The notes under the pieces are model-generated. The model saw nothing but the letters and a program-made list of their open reading frames with translations. It did no database searches and had not been told where the DNA came from. Positions 26,760 through 34,215 of a DNA stretch of 34,215 nt are shown piece by piece. Position 1 is the stretch's first letter, and every line of letters starts with the position of its first letter. The stretch lies in the NCBI RefSeq assembly GCF_029840925.1, contig NZ_JAOCDM010000049.1, forward strand, positions 1-34,215, read 5' to 3'. A program made the position numbers and the translations under genes. Origin of the DNA: Pseudomonas sp. GD03858 (lineage in GTDB: Bacteria; Pseudomonadota; Gammaproteobacteria; Pseudomonadales; Pseudomonadaceae).

Positions 26760-27482
26760 TCAGGGCACCTGCACCTCGATCAGACCGTCGGCGCTCATGC
26801 TGACTTCGCTGGTGCCGGCTTCGATATCGGGTGCTGGCGCGGCTTCGTCGGCAGCCCCCTTGGCCATCATCGCCATGGGTGCATTGCGCAGGTACGGACG
26901 CGGGTAGCCACTGCTGTTGAGGTTCAGGCTGACCACTTTGTAGCCTTTGCCGCCGAGGGCCTCGGTGGCCAGCTGGGCGCGGGCCTTGAATGCGGCGACG
27001 GCGTCCTTGAGCAGTTCATCCTCGTTGGACTTGCGGGTTGCCGGGGCGATGGAGAAGTCCATGCCGCCCATCTTCAGGTCCTGCAGCAGTTCCCCGGTGA
27101 GCTTGGACAGGGCCGGGAAGTCGGCGCTTTCCAGGCGCAGCTCGGCGCGTTCGCGCCAGCCGGTGATCTTCTGGCCCTTGGTGTCGTAGATGGGGTAGCT
27201 GTTGCGGCTGCCCTGGCTGATCTTCACGTCCTTGACCTGGCGTGCCTGCTGCACGGCCTTGTTCATGGTCTCGGTGATCTCTTTGGCGAGCTTGCCCGGA
27301 TCGGTGTTCTGCGCTTCGCTGTACAGCGTCACGACCATCAGGTCGCGTGCCACTTCCTTGCTGACTTCGGCGCGCAGCGAAACCTGGTTGTAGCGCGGCT
27401 CGTCGGCCGCCAGGGCGGGCAGGCTGGCGAGCATGCCGCAGGACAGGGCAACGGCGGCGGCACCGCGACGGGGAATGTGCAT
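26760..27482 (-). CDS. Periplasmic SIMPL-domain (DUF541) protein
   Basis: A 240-residue exported protein. The signal peptide MHIPRRGAAAVALSCGMLAS ends at ALA-AD near residue 26. The SIMPL fold follows: YNQVSLRAEVSKEVARDLMV, VTLYSEAQNTDPGKLAKEI, ITGWRERAELRLES and AFKARAQLATEALGGKGYKV with a final beta region. SIMPL proteins of Gram-negative bacteria have been linked to oxidative-stress protection and membrane integrity, but no reaction is established. The open frame runs up to 27815; AAGGAG 8 nt before the ATG at 27482 and the signal peptide fix the start. It is divergent from roxS across 301 nt. Confidence 0.82.
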   Translation of the reverse strand: MHIPRRGAAAVALSCGMLASLPALAADEPRYNQVSLRAEVSKEVARDLMVVTLYSEAQNTDPGKLAKEITETMNKAVQQARQVKDVKISQGSRNSYPIYDTKGQKITGWRERAELRLESADFPALSKLTGELLQDLKMGGMDFSIAPATRKSNEDELLKDAVAAFKARAQLATEALGGKGYKVVSLNLNSSGYPRPYLRNAPMAMMAKGAADEAAPAPDIEAGTSEVSMSADGLIEVQVP

Positions 27483-27783
27483 GGTGGAGCTCCTTGGCAG
27501 TGAAGGGCGTGGCATCGAGTCCACGCATGGCCGATCAGACCGGAAACAGTTTAGGCAGTTCAAAGCTGCAAGCCACAAGCTGCAAGAAAGTATGTGAGCT
27601 TTTTCAGGACAGTTTCCAGCAAGCTGCAATCGAGTAGATGAGCCTGAAACATCGAGGTCAGCTTGCGGCTCGTAGCTCAAAGCTTGAAGCTGCTCCTGTG
27701 GCGCTTTGCCGCATCGCTGCAGCGAGGCGCCCGGCTTCGGTATACTCCAGCCGATTTTCCTGGAGCACTCATTGGGAGAGCTC
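27483..27783. other. Divergent intergenic region between the SIMPL gene and roxS
   Basis: 301 bases with no gene. AAGCTGCAA occurs at 27563, 27577 and 27621, with related AGCTTG/GAAGCTG pieces on the opposite orientation near 27660-27695, a type of degenerate intergenic repeat common in Pseudomonas. A good -10, TATACT, lies at 27741-27746, with only a weak -35 17 nt upstream; it is the likely roxSR promoter, 38 nt before the start codon. Confidence 0.5.
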
Positions 27784-29040
27784 ATGCTCGCCGCCGTACA
27801 TCCGTTGTCCGCCACACGTCAGAACCTCTGGCGCCTGACCTTCATCCGTATCCTCGTCCTGGCGGCCCAGGCCGGCTCCGTTGGCGTTGCCTACTGGACC
27901 GAGCTGCTGCCGCTGCCGTGGTTCTCGCTGGCGGCGACGCTGGCCCTGTCGTCGCTGCTCTGTGCCTTCACCGCCTTGCGCCTGCGCCTGTCGCTGCCGG
28001 TCACCGAGCTCGAGTACGCCTTGCAGCTGGCCTGCGACCTGCTGATCCACAGCGCCCTGCTTTATTACTCGGGCGGCTCGACCAACCCCTTCGTCTCCTA
28101 TTACCTGGTGCCGCTGGCGATCGCCGCGGTCACCTTGCCGTGGATCTACTCGCTGGTGCTCTCGGGCATCGCGCTGGTGGCCTATAGCCTGCTGCTGGTG
28201 CAGTACTATCCGCTGGAAACGCTGCCGCTGGCGCGCGACACCATGCAGGTCTACGGCATGTGGCTGAGCATTGCCCTGGCCGCGGCGGTGATCACCTTCT
28301 TTGCCGCGCGCATGGCCGAGGAGCTGCGGCGTCAGGAGAACCTGCGCGCCGAACGCCGTGAGGAAAGCCTGCGCGACGAGCAGTTGCTGGCCGTGGCTAC
28401 CCAGGCGGCGGGCGCTGCGCATGAGCTGGGCACGCCGTTGGCGACCATGAGCGTGCTGCTCAACGAAATGCGCCAGGATCACGCCGATCCGTTGCTGCAG
28501 GAGGATCTGCAGATCCTTCAGGACCAGGTCAAGCTGTGCAAGGAAACCCTGCAGCAGCTGGTGCGCGCCGCCGAGGCCAATCGGCGCCTGGCGATCGTCG
28601 AGCAGGATGTCACCGTGTGGCTCGACGAGGCGCTCAACCGCTGGCACTTGATGCGCCCGGAAGCCAGTTACCGCTTCCAGCGCCTGCGCGATGGCGTGGT
28701 GCCGCGCCTGACGCCGCCGCCGGACCTGACCCAGGCGCTGCTGAACCTGTTGAACAATGCCGCCGACGCCTGCCCGGACGACCTGCAGGTGCGTCTGGAT
28801 TGGGACGCCCAGGACATCGTCATCAGCATCCACGACCATGGCCCTGGCGTGCCGCCGGCCATCGCCGAGGCGATCGGCAAACCTTTCATTACCACCAAGG
28901 GCAAAGGCTTCGGCCTGGGCCTGTTCTTGAGCAAGGCCAGCGTGACGCGTGCGGGCGGTTCGGTGAAACTCTATAGTCATGAGCAGGGTGGCACCCTGAC
29001 CGAATTGCGCCTGCCCCATGGCAAGCGAGGAGATGCATGA
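27784..29040 (+). CDS. roxS: Redox-responsive sensor histidine kinase RoxS (RegB/PrrB family)
   Basis: A 418-residue inner-membrane kinase that senses the redox state of the respiratory chain. About six hydrophobic segments fill residues 15-185. Between them lies GGSTNPF (97-103), the ubiquinone-binding heptapeptide of RegB. The H-box AHELGTPLATM carries the phospho-histidine H213, and C252 lies 39 residues later, matching the redox-active Cys265 of RegB (His225 + 40). The N-box LLNLLNNAADACPDD and G-boxes DHGPGVP and GKGFGLGL complete the ATPase domain. The upstream open frame is ignored because the ATG at 27784 has GGGAG just before it. The stop overlaps roxR (ATGA). Known Pseudomonas targets include terminal oxidases. 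Confidence 0.92.
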   Translation: MLAAVHPLSATRQNLWRLTFIRILVLAAQAGSVGVAYWTELLPLPWFSLAATLALSSLLCAFTALRLRLSLPVTELEYALQLACDLLIHSALLYYSGGSTNPFVSYYLVPLAIAAVTLPWIYSLVLSGIALVAYSLLLVQYYPLETLPLARDTMQVYGMWLSIALAAAVITFFAARMAEELRRQENLRAERREESLRDEQLLAVATQAAGAAHELGTPLATMSVLLNEMRQDHADPLLQEDLQILQDQVKLCKETLQQLVRAAEANRRLAIVEQDVTVWLDEALNRWHLMRPEASYRFQRLRDGVVPRLTPPPDLTQALLNLLNNAADACPDDLQVRLDWDAQDIVISIHDHGPGVPPAIAEAIGKPFITTKGKGFGLGLFLSKASVTRAGGSVKLYSHEQGGTLTELRLPHGKRGDA

Positions 29041-29600
29041 TGAGCGAAGAAAACCAGGTCGAAGGCGAAGAGCTGCCGCACCTGCTGCTGGTGGACGACG
29101 ACGCCACTTTCACTCGGGTTATGGCTCGGGCCATGGCCCGTCGCGGGTTCCGTGTCAGCACCGCGAGTTCGGCGGAAGAGGGCCTGAAGCTGGCCGAGCA
29201 GGACCTGCCGGACTACGCGACGCTGGACCTGAAGATGGAAGGCGACTCGGGCCTGGTGCTGCTGCCCAAGCTGCTGGAGCTGGACCCGGAGATGCGGGTG
29301 GTGATCCTGACTGGCTATTCGAGCATCGCCACGGCGGTCGAGGCCGTCAAGCGCGGGGCCTGCAACTACCTGTGCAAGCCGGCGGACGCTGATGACGTGC
29401 TGGCGGCGCTGCTCTCGGAGCACACCGACCTGGATACCCTGGTGCCGGAAAACCCGATGTCGGTGGATCGCCTGCAGTGGGAGCACATCCAGCGCGTGCT
29501 GGGTGAGCACGAAGGCAACATCTCCGCCACGGCGCGGGCGTTGGGTATGCACCGGCGCACGCTGCAGCGCAAGTTGCAGAAGCGCCCGGTACGGCGCTAG
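29037..29600 (+). CDS. roxR: Response regulator RoxR (RegA/PrrA family)
   Basis: A 187-residue DNA-binding partner of RoxS. The receiver domain is at about 15-130: acidic pocket DDD (20-22), phospho-acceptor D64 in LDLKMEG, the switch Thr in ILTGYSS and Lys in CKPADADD. A short linker leads to a Fis-type helix-turn-helix at about 145-185 (HEGNISATARALGMHRRTLQ), near-identical in style to RegA/PrrA. The ATG at 29037 overlaps the roxS stop and has AGGAG just upstream; a second ATG follows directly at 29040. A REP-like pair after the stop probably ends the transcript. Confidence 0.93.
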   Translation: MMSEENQVEGEELPHLLLVDDDATFTRVMARAMARRGFRVSTASSAEEGLKLAEQDLPDYATLDLKMEGDSGLVLLPKLLELDPEMRVVILTGYSSIATAVEAVKRGACNYLCKPADADDVLAALLSEHTDLDTLVPENPMSVDRLQWEHIQRVLGEHEGNISATARALGMHRRTLQRKLQKRPVRR

Positions 29601-29605
29601 GCAAG

Positions 29606-29671
29606 CATCGCGTGGCAAGCCCGCTCCGACAGTCTGAACTCAGATTGTGGGAGCGGGCTTGCCCCGCGATG
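29606..29671. repeat. REP-like inverted repeat between roxR and the 63-residue gene
   Basis: Arms 29606-29631 and 29646-29671 are inverted repeats with two mismatches and a 14-nt loop. The core GGCAAGCCCGCTCC is shared with the pair at 15751-15816. It lies between converging gene ends and is a probable bidirectional terminator. Confidence 0.8.
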
Positions 29672-29684
29672 GCGTTCTGCAGCG

Positions 29685-29876
29685 TTAAACGGTTTTCAAC
29701 CCAGAGCGGTCAACCCGCACCGCCAGTTGTCCAGCCCCCGATGGCGCCTCGAACGCCACCTGTCCCCCTGCCGGCACTTTCGCCCGGCCAATCACCTTGC
29801 CGGCCCGCAGCAATTCCAGCGGCATGCCTTCCATCGACTGGCCCGAAGCCAGTTCCAACTTGATCCTGATTGTCAT
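29685..29876 (-). CDS. 63-residue protein of unknown function, downstream of the phospholipase-like gene
   Basis: I do not recognise a family. The protein starts MTIRIKLELASGQSMEGMPL and ends VRVDRSGLKTV. It alternates short beta-like stretches (IRIKLELA, KVIGRAKV, GQVAFEAP, GQLAVRVD) with glycine/serine turns and has no cysteine, signal peptide or membrane segment, suggesting a small cytoplasmic beta-barrel or sandwich. AAGGAGGT lies 6 nt before the ATG, the best ribosome binding site of the region. It begins 14 nt after the phospholipase-like gene and is surely co-transcribed from the LexA-covered promoter. A role as partner, chaperone or inhibitor of that enzyme is a guess from context. 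Confidence 0.75.
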   Translation of the reverse strand: MTIRIKLELASGQSMEGMPLELLRAGKVIGRAKVPAGGQVAFEAPSGAGQLAVRVDRSGLKTV

Positions 29877-29890
29877 CGGTGACCTCCTTG

Positions 29891-31522
29891 TCACGCGTTG
29901 CGATCGATATAGAGCGTGGTCTTGCCGTCCAGGCTGGCGATCAGTTCCGGTGAGCCGCCGCGGAACTGGCGGAACAGGTTGCGAGCGCGTTGTTTGCCGT
30001 CCGCCAGCACCTGCACGCTGGGGTGGAACTGGTCGGTCAGTTCGGCATAGGCGCTCCACGGGCCGATGTACGACTCGTTGAGCTGGTCGGTGACGCTGAA
30101 GGCGTAGCGCACCGCGTTGCCCCGCTGCCAGTTCAGGCCATCGGGCTCGCGGCGCTCCCAGCCGGTGATCGCTGGCGAGGTAGCCGGGGCATCGATGAAG
30201 CCGGTGGGCTTGTTCGGCTTGTAGTCCTTGAGCAGCAGGTAGGTGCTCCAGCCCCACCAGTCGCCGATACGGTTGCGGTCGTTGAGGTCATTGACGTCCT
30301 TGCGCCGCAGCACGGTCTTGCCGTCCTGGAAGTACAGCGGGGCGAAGTTGCCCGGCACCAGGTCCTGCTCGGTGGCCCGCAGGTCGGGCGCCAGGCGCAG
30401 CGCCGCGAAGTCCTTCACCGCTGGCGCGCGACCCTCGGCGAAGGCCTGGAACACTTCATCGGCCGAACGCTGCACGGCGCGGCCGACCTGGCGGCGGTTG
30501 GCCACGTCGACGCTATCGAAGTAGCGCTTGTCGCCGTAGGCGCGCCATTGCTCGCCCTCGGCATTGCGCACGGCCAGGCCGTACTTGCTGTCCTCGTCAT
30601 GCATGAAGCGCGAGATCAGCGAGCCGACATCGCTTGGTGTGACGGTGTCGGCCAGTGCCTTGCGCGGCACCCGCAGGTGACCGGCGGAGAACAGGTCGGT
30701 GAGGAAGTGGTCGGCGAAGGCGTTCATCGCGTAGGCCATTTGCAGGTCGCGTTCCTCGCCGCTGGCGCGGGCCTTCAGCGCCTGCTGCAGGGCCGCGGCG
30801 TGGCCGGCCTGGTAGGCCAGTAGCGCCCAGGGCCCGAAGTGGTCCCAGTTGCTCGCGGCCAGCTTCAGGTAGCGGCCCAGGGGGAACAGGTCGGAGGCGA
30901 AGCTGCCGCCGCCGGTGATGCGGTTCCAGCGTGCCGACAGACTGTCGCCCAGCGCGTCATAGGCCTCGTGTGGCTGGCGGCCATCCTTGATGGCCTGGTT
31001 GGCGGCGGCGATTTCCTCCTGCATCACCGCCAGGATCTGCTCGGCCTCCGCCTTGGCCGCCGGCAGGCGGGCGAGGGAGTCGAAGGCCAGGCCGAAGCGC
31101 GCGATCCGCTCGGCGTCGTTGGCGCCATCGGCGATGGGGCGGTCCGGCAGGCCGTAGAAATCCCCCCCGAGGGCGATCACCTGGCCGTAGGTCAGGGTCA
31201 GGCCGTTGGGCAGTGGCAGGGGGGACTGGTGAGCGGGGATACCGGGTTGGCCCACTTCATAGCGCAGCAGGGTGTTGTCACCGATGGCTGTGTGTTCTCC
31301 GCCTTCGAAGAACAGTTCAGGTCCTTTGCTCGGCTTGCCGTTGGCCGGTGGCGCGGCGAAACGATGGTACTTGAGGGTGTGATGCCCGTGCATGACCAGC
31401 ACCAGGTGGCTGTCGGGGCCGGGCAGGGCGACGCCCTGTTCGTCGAAGAGCTGGTCGAGGTCGGCGACCACCAGCGTGGCCTGGGCCTTCGAGGCCGCAG
31501 GCATTGTTTGCATTCCTGACAT
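29891..31522 (-). CDS. Putative zinc-dependent phospholipase C-like protein, LexA-controlled
   Basis: A 543-residue protein resembling the zinc metallophospholipase C family of P. fluorescens PLC and Legionella PlcA/B/C. Supporting motifs: LVLVMHGHHTLKYHRF (41-54), GQVIALGGDFYG near 115-125, a mainly helical middle, and AFADHFLTDLFSAGHLR near 267-283 whose His/Asp residues could bind metal. Further conserved-looking parts are MHDEDSKYGLAV, the RIGDWWGWSTYLLLKDY segment and a C-terminal region with WSAYAELTDQFHPSVQV. No signal peptide is present, so it acts inside the cell or leaves by a non-Sec route. The frame opens at 31570, but AAGGAG 6 nt before the ATG at 31522 decides the start. Enzyme activity is inferred from the family; confidence in the family is moderate. 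Confidence 0.6.
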   Translation of the reverse strand: MSGMQTMPAASKAQATLVVADLDQLFDEQGVALPGPDSHLVLVMHGHHTLKYHRFAAPPANGKPSKGPELFFEGGEHTAIGDNTLLRYEVGQPGIPAHQSPLPLPNGLTLTYGQVIALGGDFYGLPDRPIADGANDAERIARFGLAFDSLARLPAAKAEAEQILAVMQEEIAAANQAIKDGRQPHEAYDALGDSLSARWNRITGGGSFASDLFPLGRYLKLAASNWDHFGPWALLAYQAGHAAALQQALKARASGEERDLQMAYAMNAFADHFLTDLFSAGHLRVPRKALADTVTPSDVGSLISRFMHDEDSKYGLAVRNAEGEQWRAYGDKRYFDSVDVANRRQVGRAVQRSADEVFQAFAEGRAPAVKDFAALRLAPDLRATEQDLVPGNFAPLYFQDGKTVLRRKDVNDLNDRNRIGDWWGWSTYLLLKDYKPNKPTGFIDAPATSPAITGWERREPDGLNWQRGNAVRYAFSVTDQLNESYIGPWSAYAELTDQFHPSVQVLADGKQRARNLFRQFRGGSPELIASLDGKTTLYIDRNA

Positions 31523-31558
31523 GATTTGCTCCTTGCAATGTCGGGATAATCCATTTTT

Positions 31559-31578
31559 AACTGTATGCATATACAGTA
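31559..31578. promoter_or_regulatory. LexA (SOS) box at the phospholipase-like promoter
   Basis: The core CTGTATGCATATACAG (31561-31576) is a perfect palindrome of the form CTGT-N8-ACAG. Over 20 bp (31559-31578) it agrees with the E. coli consensus at 17 positions. It sits on the expected transcription start of the minus-strand promoter (-10 at 31585-31590), 38 bp before the gene start, the classical place for LexA repression. Confidence 0.85.
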
Positions 31579-31584
31579 TTTGTC

Positions 31585-31612
31585 ATCATAATCAGGAAAT
31601 TTCCTACGTCAA
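31585..31612 (-). promoter_or_regulatory. Sigma-70 promoter of the phospholipase-like operon
   Basis: On the minus strand, -35 TTGACG (31612-31607), a 16-nt spacer and -10 TATGAT (31590-31585) each match 5 of 6 consensus bases. It is among the strongest promoters visible in the window. Transcription should start near 31578, inside the LexA box. The spacer contains the 12-bp palindrome AGGAAATTTCCT (31594-31605). Confidence 0.75.
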
Positions 31613-31709
31613 GGTCTCTTTGTGCTGGCAACTGGCACCTGTGGCGGGCGCAAGCCCCCGGCAGTCACGTATGATTGCCCCCTAACGGCAATTCTCAGGA
31701 TCGCGTTGC

Positions 31710-32651
31710 ATGCTCGCCCTTCTCATCCAGACACTGAACATCACGGCTCCGGTATTCGCCATGCTGTTCATGGGCGTGCTGCTCAAGCGCATCCGTTTGA
31801 TCGACGACAACTTCGTCCGGGTCGCCTCCAAGCTGGTGTTCAACGTGTGCATGCCGGCGCTGCTGTTCCTCGGCATCTATCACGCCGACCTGGCGGCGGC
31901 GGTGAAGCCTGGGGTGATCCTCTACTTCGTGCTCGCGACCCTGGCGTGCTTCGGCCTGGCCTGGGGCCTGGCGATCTGGCGCTGCCCGCGGGCGGATCGC
32001 GGCGTCTATACCCAAGGCGCGTTTCGCGGCAACAACGGCGTGATCGGCCTGGCCCTGGCGGCCAGCCTGTATGGCGACTACGGTATTTCCCTCGGCGCGG
32101 TGCTGGCCGGGCTGGTGATCCTCATGTACAACTCGCTGTCGGCGGTGGTGCTGGCGGTGTACAGCCCGGACCTGAAGTCCGATCCGTGGAGCATTTGCAA
32201 GAGCATTCTCAGCAATCCGCTGATCATCAGCGTGCTGCTAGCCACGCCGATGGCCTACGGCCAGGTACCGCTGCCCAACTGGCTGCTGACGTCCGGCGAC
32301 TACCTGGCGCAGATGACCCTGCCACTGGCGCTGATCTGTATCGGTGGCACGCTGTCGCTGGCGGCGCTGCGCGACAGCGGCAGGCTGGCTGTCGACGTCA
32401 GCCTGGCGAAGATGGTCTGGCTGCCGCTGCTGGGCACGCTGGGCGCCTGGCTCTGCGGTTTTCGCGGTGCCGAACTGGGCATCCTCTTCCTCTACATCGG
32501 CAGCCCCACCGCAGCGGCGAGCTATGTGATGGCGCGCGAGGCCAACGGCAACCATGAGTTGGCGGCGTCGATCATCGTGATCACTACACTGATGGCGGCG
32601 ATCACCACCAACATCGGGATTTTCTTCTTGCAATGGGGTGGATGGATCTAG
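31710..32651 (+). CDS. AEC-family (auxin efflux carrier-type) membrane transporter
   Basis: A 313-residue inner-membrane transporter with about ten hydrophobic segments arranged as two similar halves. Family features include the N-terminal NITAPVFAMLFMGVLLKR, the charged FRGNNGVIGLALAASLYG segment between halves, LPLALICIGGTLSL in the second half and IGSPTAAASYVMA near the end. Bacterial AEC members export or import organic acids, amino acids or similar small molecules; the substrate is not predictable here. AGGA is 9 nt before the ATG. A -10-like TATGAT lies at 31670-31675 with a weak -35. The LexA box is about 130 bp upstream but faces the other operon. It is followed 48 nt later by aroP. 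Confidence 0.84.
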   Translation: MLALLIQTLNITAPVFAMLFMGVLLKRIRLIDDNFVRVASKLVFNVCMPALLFLGIYHADLAAAVKPGVILYFVLATLACFGLAWGLAIWRCPRADRGVYTQGAFRGNNGVIGLALAASLYGDYGISLGAVLAGLVILMYNSLSAVVLAVYSPDLKSDPWSICKSILSNPLIISVLLATPMAYGQVPLPNWLLTSGDYLAQMTLPLALICIGGTLSLAALRDSGRLAVDVSLAKMVWLPLLGTLGAWLCGFRGAELGILFLYIGSPTAAASYVMAREANGNHELAASIIVITTLMAAITTNIGIFFLQWGGWI

Positions 32652-32699
32652 TCCATTGCGAGCAAAACCAATAACACTGCCTCACCTAAAGGACACTTC

Positions 32700-34055
32700 A
32701 TGCAAGACCAGAGCACGCCCGAGCGCTTGCAGCGCGGGCTGAAGAATCGCCATATCCAGCTGATCGCGCTGGGTGGCGCCATCGGCACCGGGCTGTTCCT
32801 GGGCATCGCCCAGACCATCCAGCTGGCCGGCCCCTCGGTACTGCTGGGCTATGCCATCGCTGGCCTGATGGCCTTCCTGATCATGCGCCAGCTGGGCGAG
32901 ATGGTGGTCGAAGAGCCGGTCGCCGGCAGCTTCAGCCATTTCGCCCACCAGTACTGGAGCGAGTTCGCCGGTTTCGTCTCGGGCTGGAACTACTGGGTGG
33001 TGTACGTGCTGGTGGGCATGGCCGAGCTCACAGCGGTGGGTATCTACGTGCAGTACTGGTGGCCGGAATTTCCGACCTGGGCCACGGCGGCGATCTTCTT
33101 CGTGGTGATCAACGCCATCAACCTGACCCAGGTGAAGGTGTATGGCGAAATGGAGTTCTGGTTCGCCCTGGTCAAGGTGGTGGCGATCGTCAGCATGATC
33201 GGTTTCGGCGCCTGGTTGCTGACCAGTGGTCACGGCGGGCCGGATGCCAGCGTCGCCAACCTGTGGCAGTACGGTGGTTTCTTCCCCAATGGCGTGACCG
33301 GATTGATCATGGCCCTGGCGGTGATCATGTTCTCCTTCGGTGGCCTGGAGCTGGTGGGCATCACCGCTGCCGAGGCGGCCAACCCGCGTGAGAGCATTCC
33401 GAAGGCGACCAACCAGGTGGTCTATCGCATCCTGATCTTCTATATCGGTGCGCTGGCGGTGTTGCTGTCGCTGTACCCATGGCAGAAAGTGGTGCAGGGC
33501 GGTAGCCCGTTCGTGATGATCTTCCACGAGCTGGACAGCGATTTGGTGGCCACGATCCTCAACGTCGTGGTGCTGACCGCCGCGCTGTCGGTCTACAACA
33601 GTTGCGTGTACGCCAACAGCCGTATGCTGTTCGGCCTGGCCACGCAGGGTGACGCGCCGCGTCAGCTGCTCAAGGTCAGCCGTCGTGGCGTGCCGCTCGC
33701 CGCGCTGGGCGTGTCGGCGTTCGCCACCGGTCTGTGCGTGGTGATCAACTACCTGATGCCGGGCGAGGCCTTCGGTTTGTTGATGGCCCTGGCGGTGTCG
33801 GCGCTGGTGATCAACTGGGCGAGCATCAGTATCACTCACTTGAAGTTCCGCAAGGCCAAGCTGGCTGCTGGCATCCAGCCGTTCTATCGCAGCCTGGGGC
33901 ACCCGCTGACCAACTATCTGTGTCTGGCGTTCATTGTGTTGATTCTGGTGGTGATGTACCTGACGCCGCCGATTCGCATTTCGGTGATGTTGATTCCGGC
34001 GTGGATTGCGGTGTTATGGGTGGCGTTCCGAATCAAGAAGGCGCGTCAGGCTTGA
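32700..34055 (+). CDS. aroP: Aromatic amino acid permease AroP (APC family)
   Basis: A 451-residue inner-membrane proton symporter for phenylalanine, tyrosine and tryptophan. The N-terminal RGLKNRHIQLIALGGAIGTG is the amino-acid-transporter signature; QLGEMVVEEPVAGSFSHFA, SGWNYWVVYVLVGMAELTAV, FSFGGLELVGITAAEA and ALSVYNSCVYANSRMLFGLA match E. coli AroP as I recall it, and about 12 spans are visible. The AroP-like match through the whole length favours it over PheP, ProY or GABA permeases. AAAGGA is 8 nt before the ATG. It may be co-transcribed with the AEC transporter, since no promoter is evident in the 48-nt gap. Confidence 0.85.
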   Translation: MQDQSTPERLQRGLKNRHIQLIALGGAIGTGLFLGIAQTIQLAGPSVLLGYAIAGLMAFLIMRQLGEMVVEEPVAGSFSHFAHQYWSEFAGFVSGWNYWVVYVLVGMAELTAVGIYVQYWWPEFPTWATAAIFFVVINAINLTQVKVYGEMEFWFALVKVVAIVSMIGFGAWLLTSGHGGPDASVANLWQYGGFFPNGVTGLIMALAVIMFSFGGLELVGITAAEAANPRESIPKATNQVVYRILIFYIGALAVLLSLYPWQKVVQGGSPFVMIFHELDSDLVATILNVVVLTAALSVYNSCVYANSRMLFGLATQGDAPRQLLKVSRRGVPLAALGVSAFATGLCVVINYLMPGEAFGLLMALAVSALVINWASISITHLKFRKAKLAAGIQPFYRSLGHPLTNYLCLAFIVLILVVMYLTPPIRISVMLIPAWIAVLWVAFRIKKARQA

Positions 34056-34066
34056 TTTGATTTATT

Positions 34067-34105
34067 ACGGTTCCAGGATGCCGATGTCTGGTGTCTTGGA
34101 ACCGT
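34067..34105 (+). terminator. Stem-loop after aroP
   Basis: ACGGTTCCA (34067-34075) pairs with TGGAACCGT (34097-34105) around a 21-nt loop, 12 nt after the aroP stop. No T-run follows. The last ~110 bases of the window (34106-34215) are AT-rich, with three CTTGAT-type repeats near 34180, and show no gene start. Confidence 0.5.
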
Positions 34106-34215
34106 GTAGGTTGGAGCTCTCGATCGCGGGCCTGTTTAGTCGACGCATTGCCAACTGTCTAACAATCAAATTCATATTTCTTGATCTTGATCTTGCTTCT
34201 AAGCGCGCGATAGTT

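Noticed and set aside
27563..27629. Three AAGCTGCAA direct repeats, considered as a CRISPR-like or iteron array
   Set aside because: Repeats are only 9-10 bp, irregularly spaced and few; they fit a degenerate Pseudomonas intergenic repeat.

Overview
The window is about 34 kb of GC-rich chromosome from a fluorescent Pseudomonas, most likely of the P. putida group. Evidence: codon bias towards G/C at third positions, REP-like palindromes ending in 'CCCGCTCCCAC', and a gene order recalled from P. putida (speC, fecIRA, opuC, prfC, dpp, roxSR). No tRNA, rRNA, insertion sequence, prophage or CRISPR array was seen. Names rest on recognising protein families by eye; no database was searched.

Layout. 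17-1180 (-): ornithine decarboxylase speC with a long upstream region. 1785-5832 (+): iron-citrate-type signalling and uptake locus, Fur-box candidate, ECF sigma factor fecI, regulator fecR and TonB-dependent receptor fecA. 5971-9416 (-): four-gene OpuC-type quaternary-amine/osmoprotectant ABC importer. 9953-11536 (+): peptide release factor 3 (prfC) behind a clear sigma-70 promoter. 11710-15497 (-): four-gene amine locus with an unusual NTF2-like/AraC regulator, a FAD amine oxidoreductase, a small cupin and a PotF-like binding protein without its own permease. 15672-15746 (+): a 24-residue membrane peptide behind a sigma-54-type promoter. 15832-26447 (-): peptide uptake locus with three DppA-type binding proteins, an OpdP-type porin and the DppBCDF transporter. 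26760-27482 (-): periplasmic SIMPL-domain protein. 27784-29600 (+): redox-sensing pair roxS/roxR. 29685-31522 (-): a 63-residue orphan protein and a zinc-phospholipase-C-like protein. 31710-34055 (+): an AEC-family transporter and the aromatic amino acid permease aroP.

How the parts fit together. Most of the window is nutrient uptake: iron citrate, osmoprotectants, an amine, peptides and aromatic amino acids. Polyamine metabolism appears twice, as synthesis (speC) and as a possible amine capture/oxidation operon. The dpp locus has the logic of an outer-membrane porin plus several periplasmic receptors feeding one inner-membrane ABC pump. Stem-loops follow the genes for exported proteins, which would allow each to be expressed at a different level. 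RoxS keeps the quinone-binding motif and redox cysteine of the RegB/PrrB family.

The most unexpected signals are two. First, the phospholipase-C-like gene has a near-consensus sigma-70 promoter whose start site is covered by a near-perfect LexA (SOS) operator, so a putative membrane-active enzyme and its 63-residue partner appear to be induced by DNA damage. Second, a 24-residue hydrophobic peptide has an ideal ribosome binding site and a well-spaced sigma-54 promoter.
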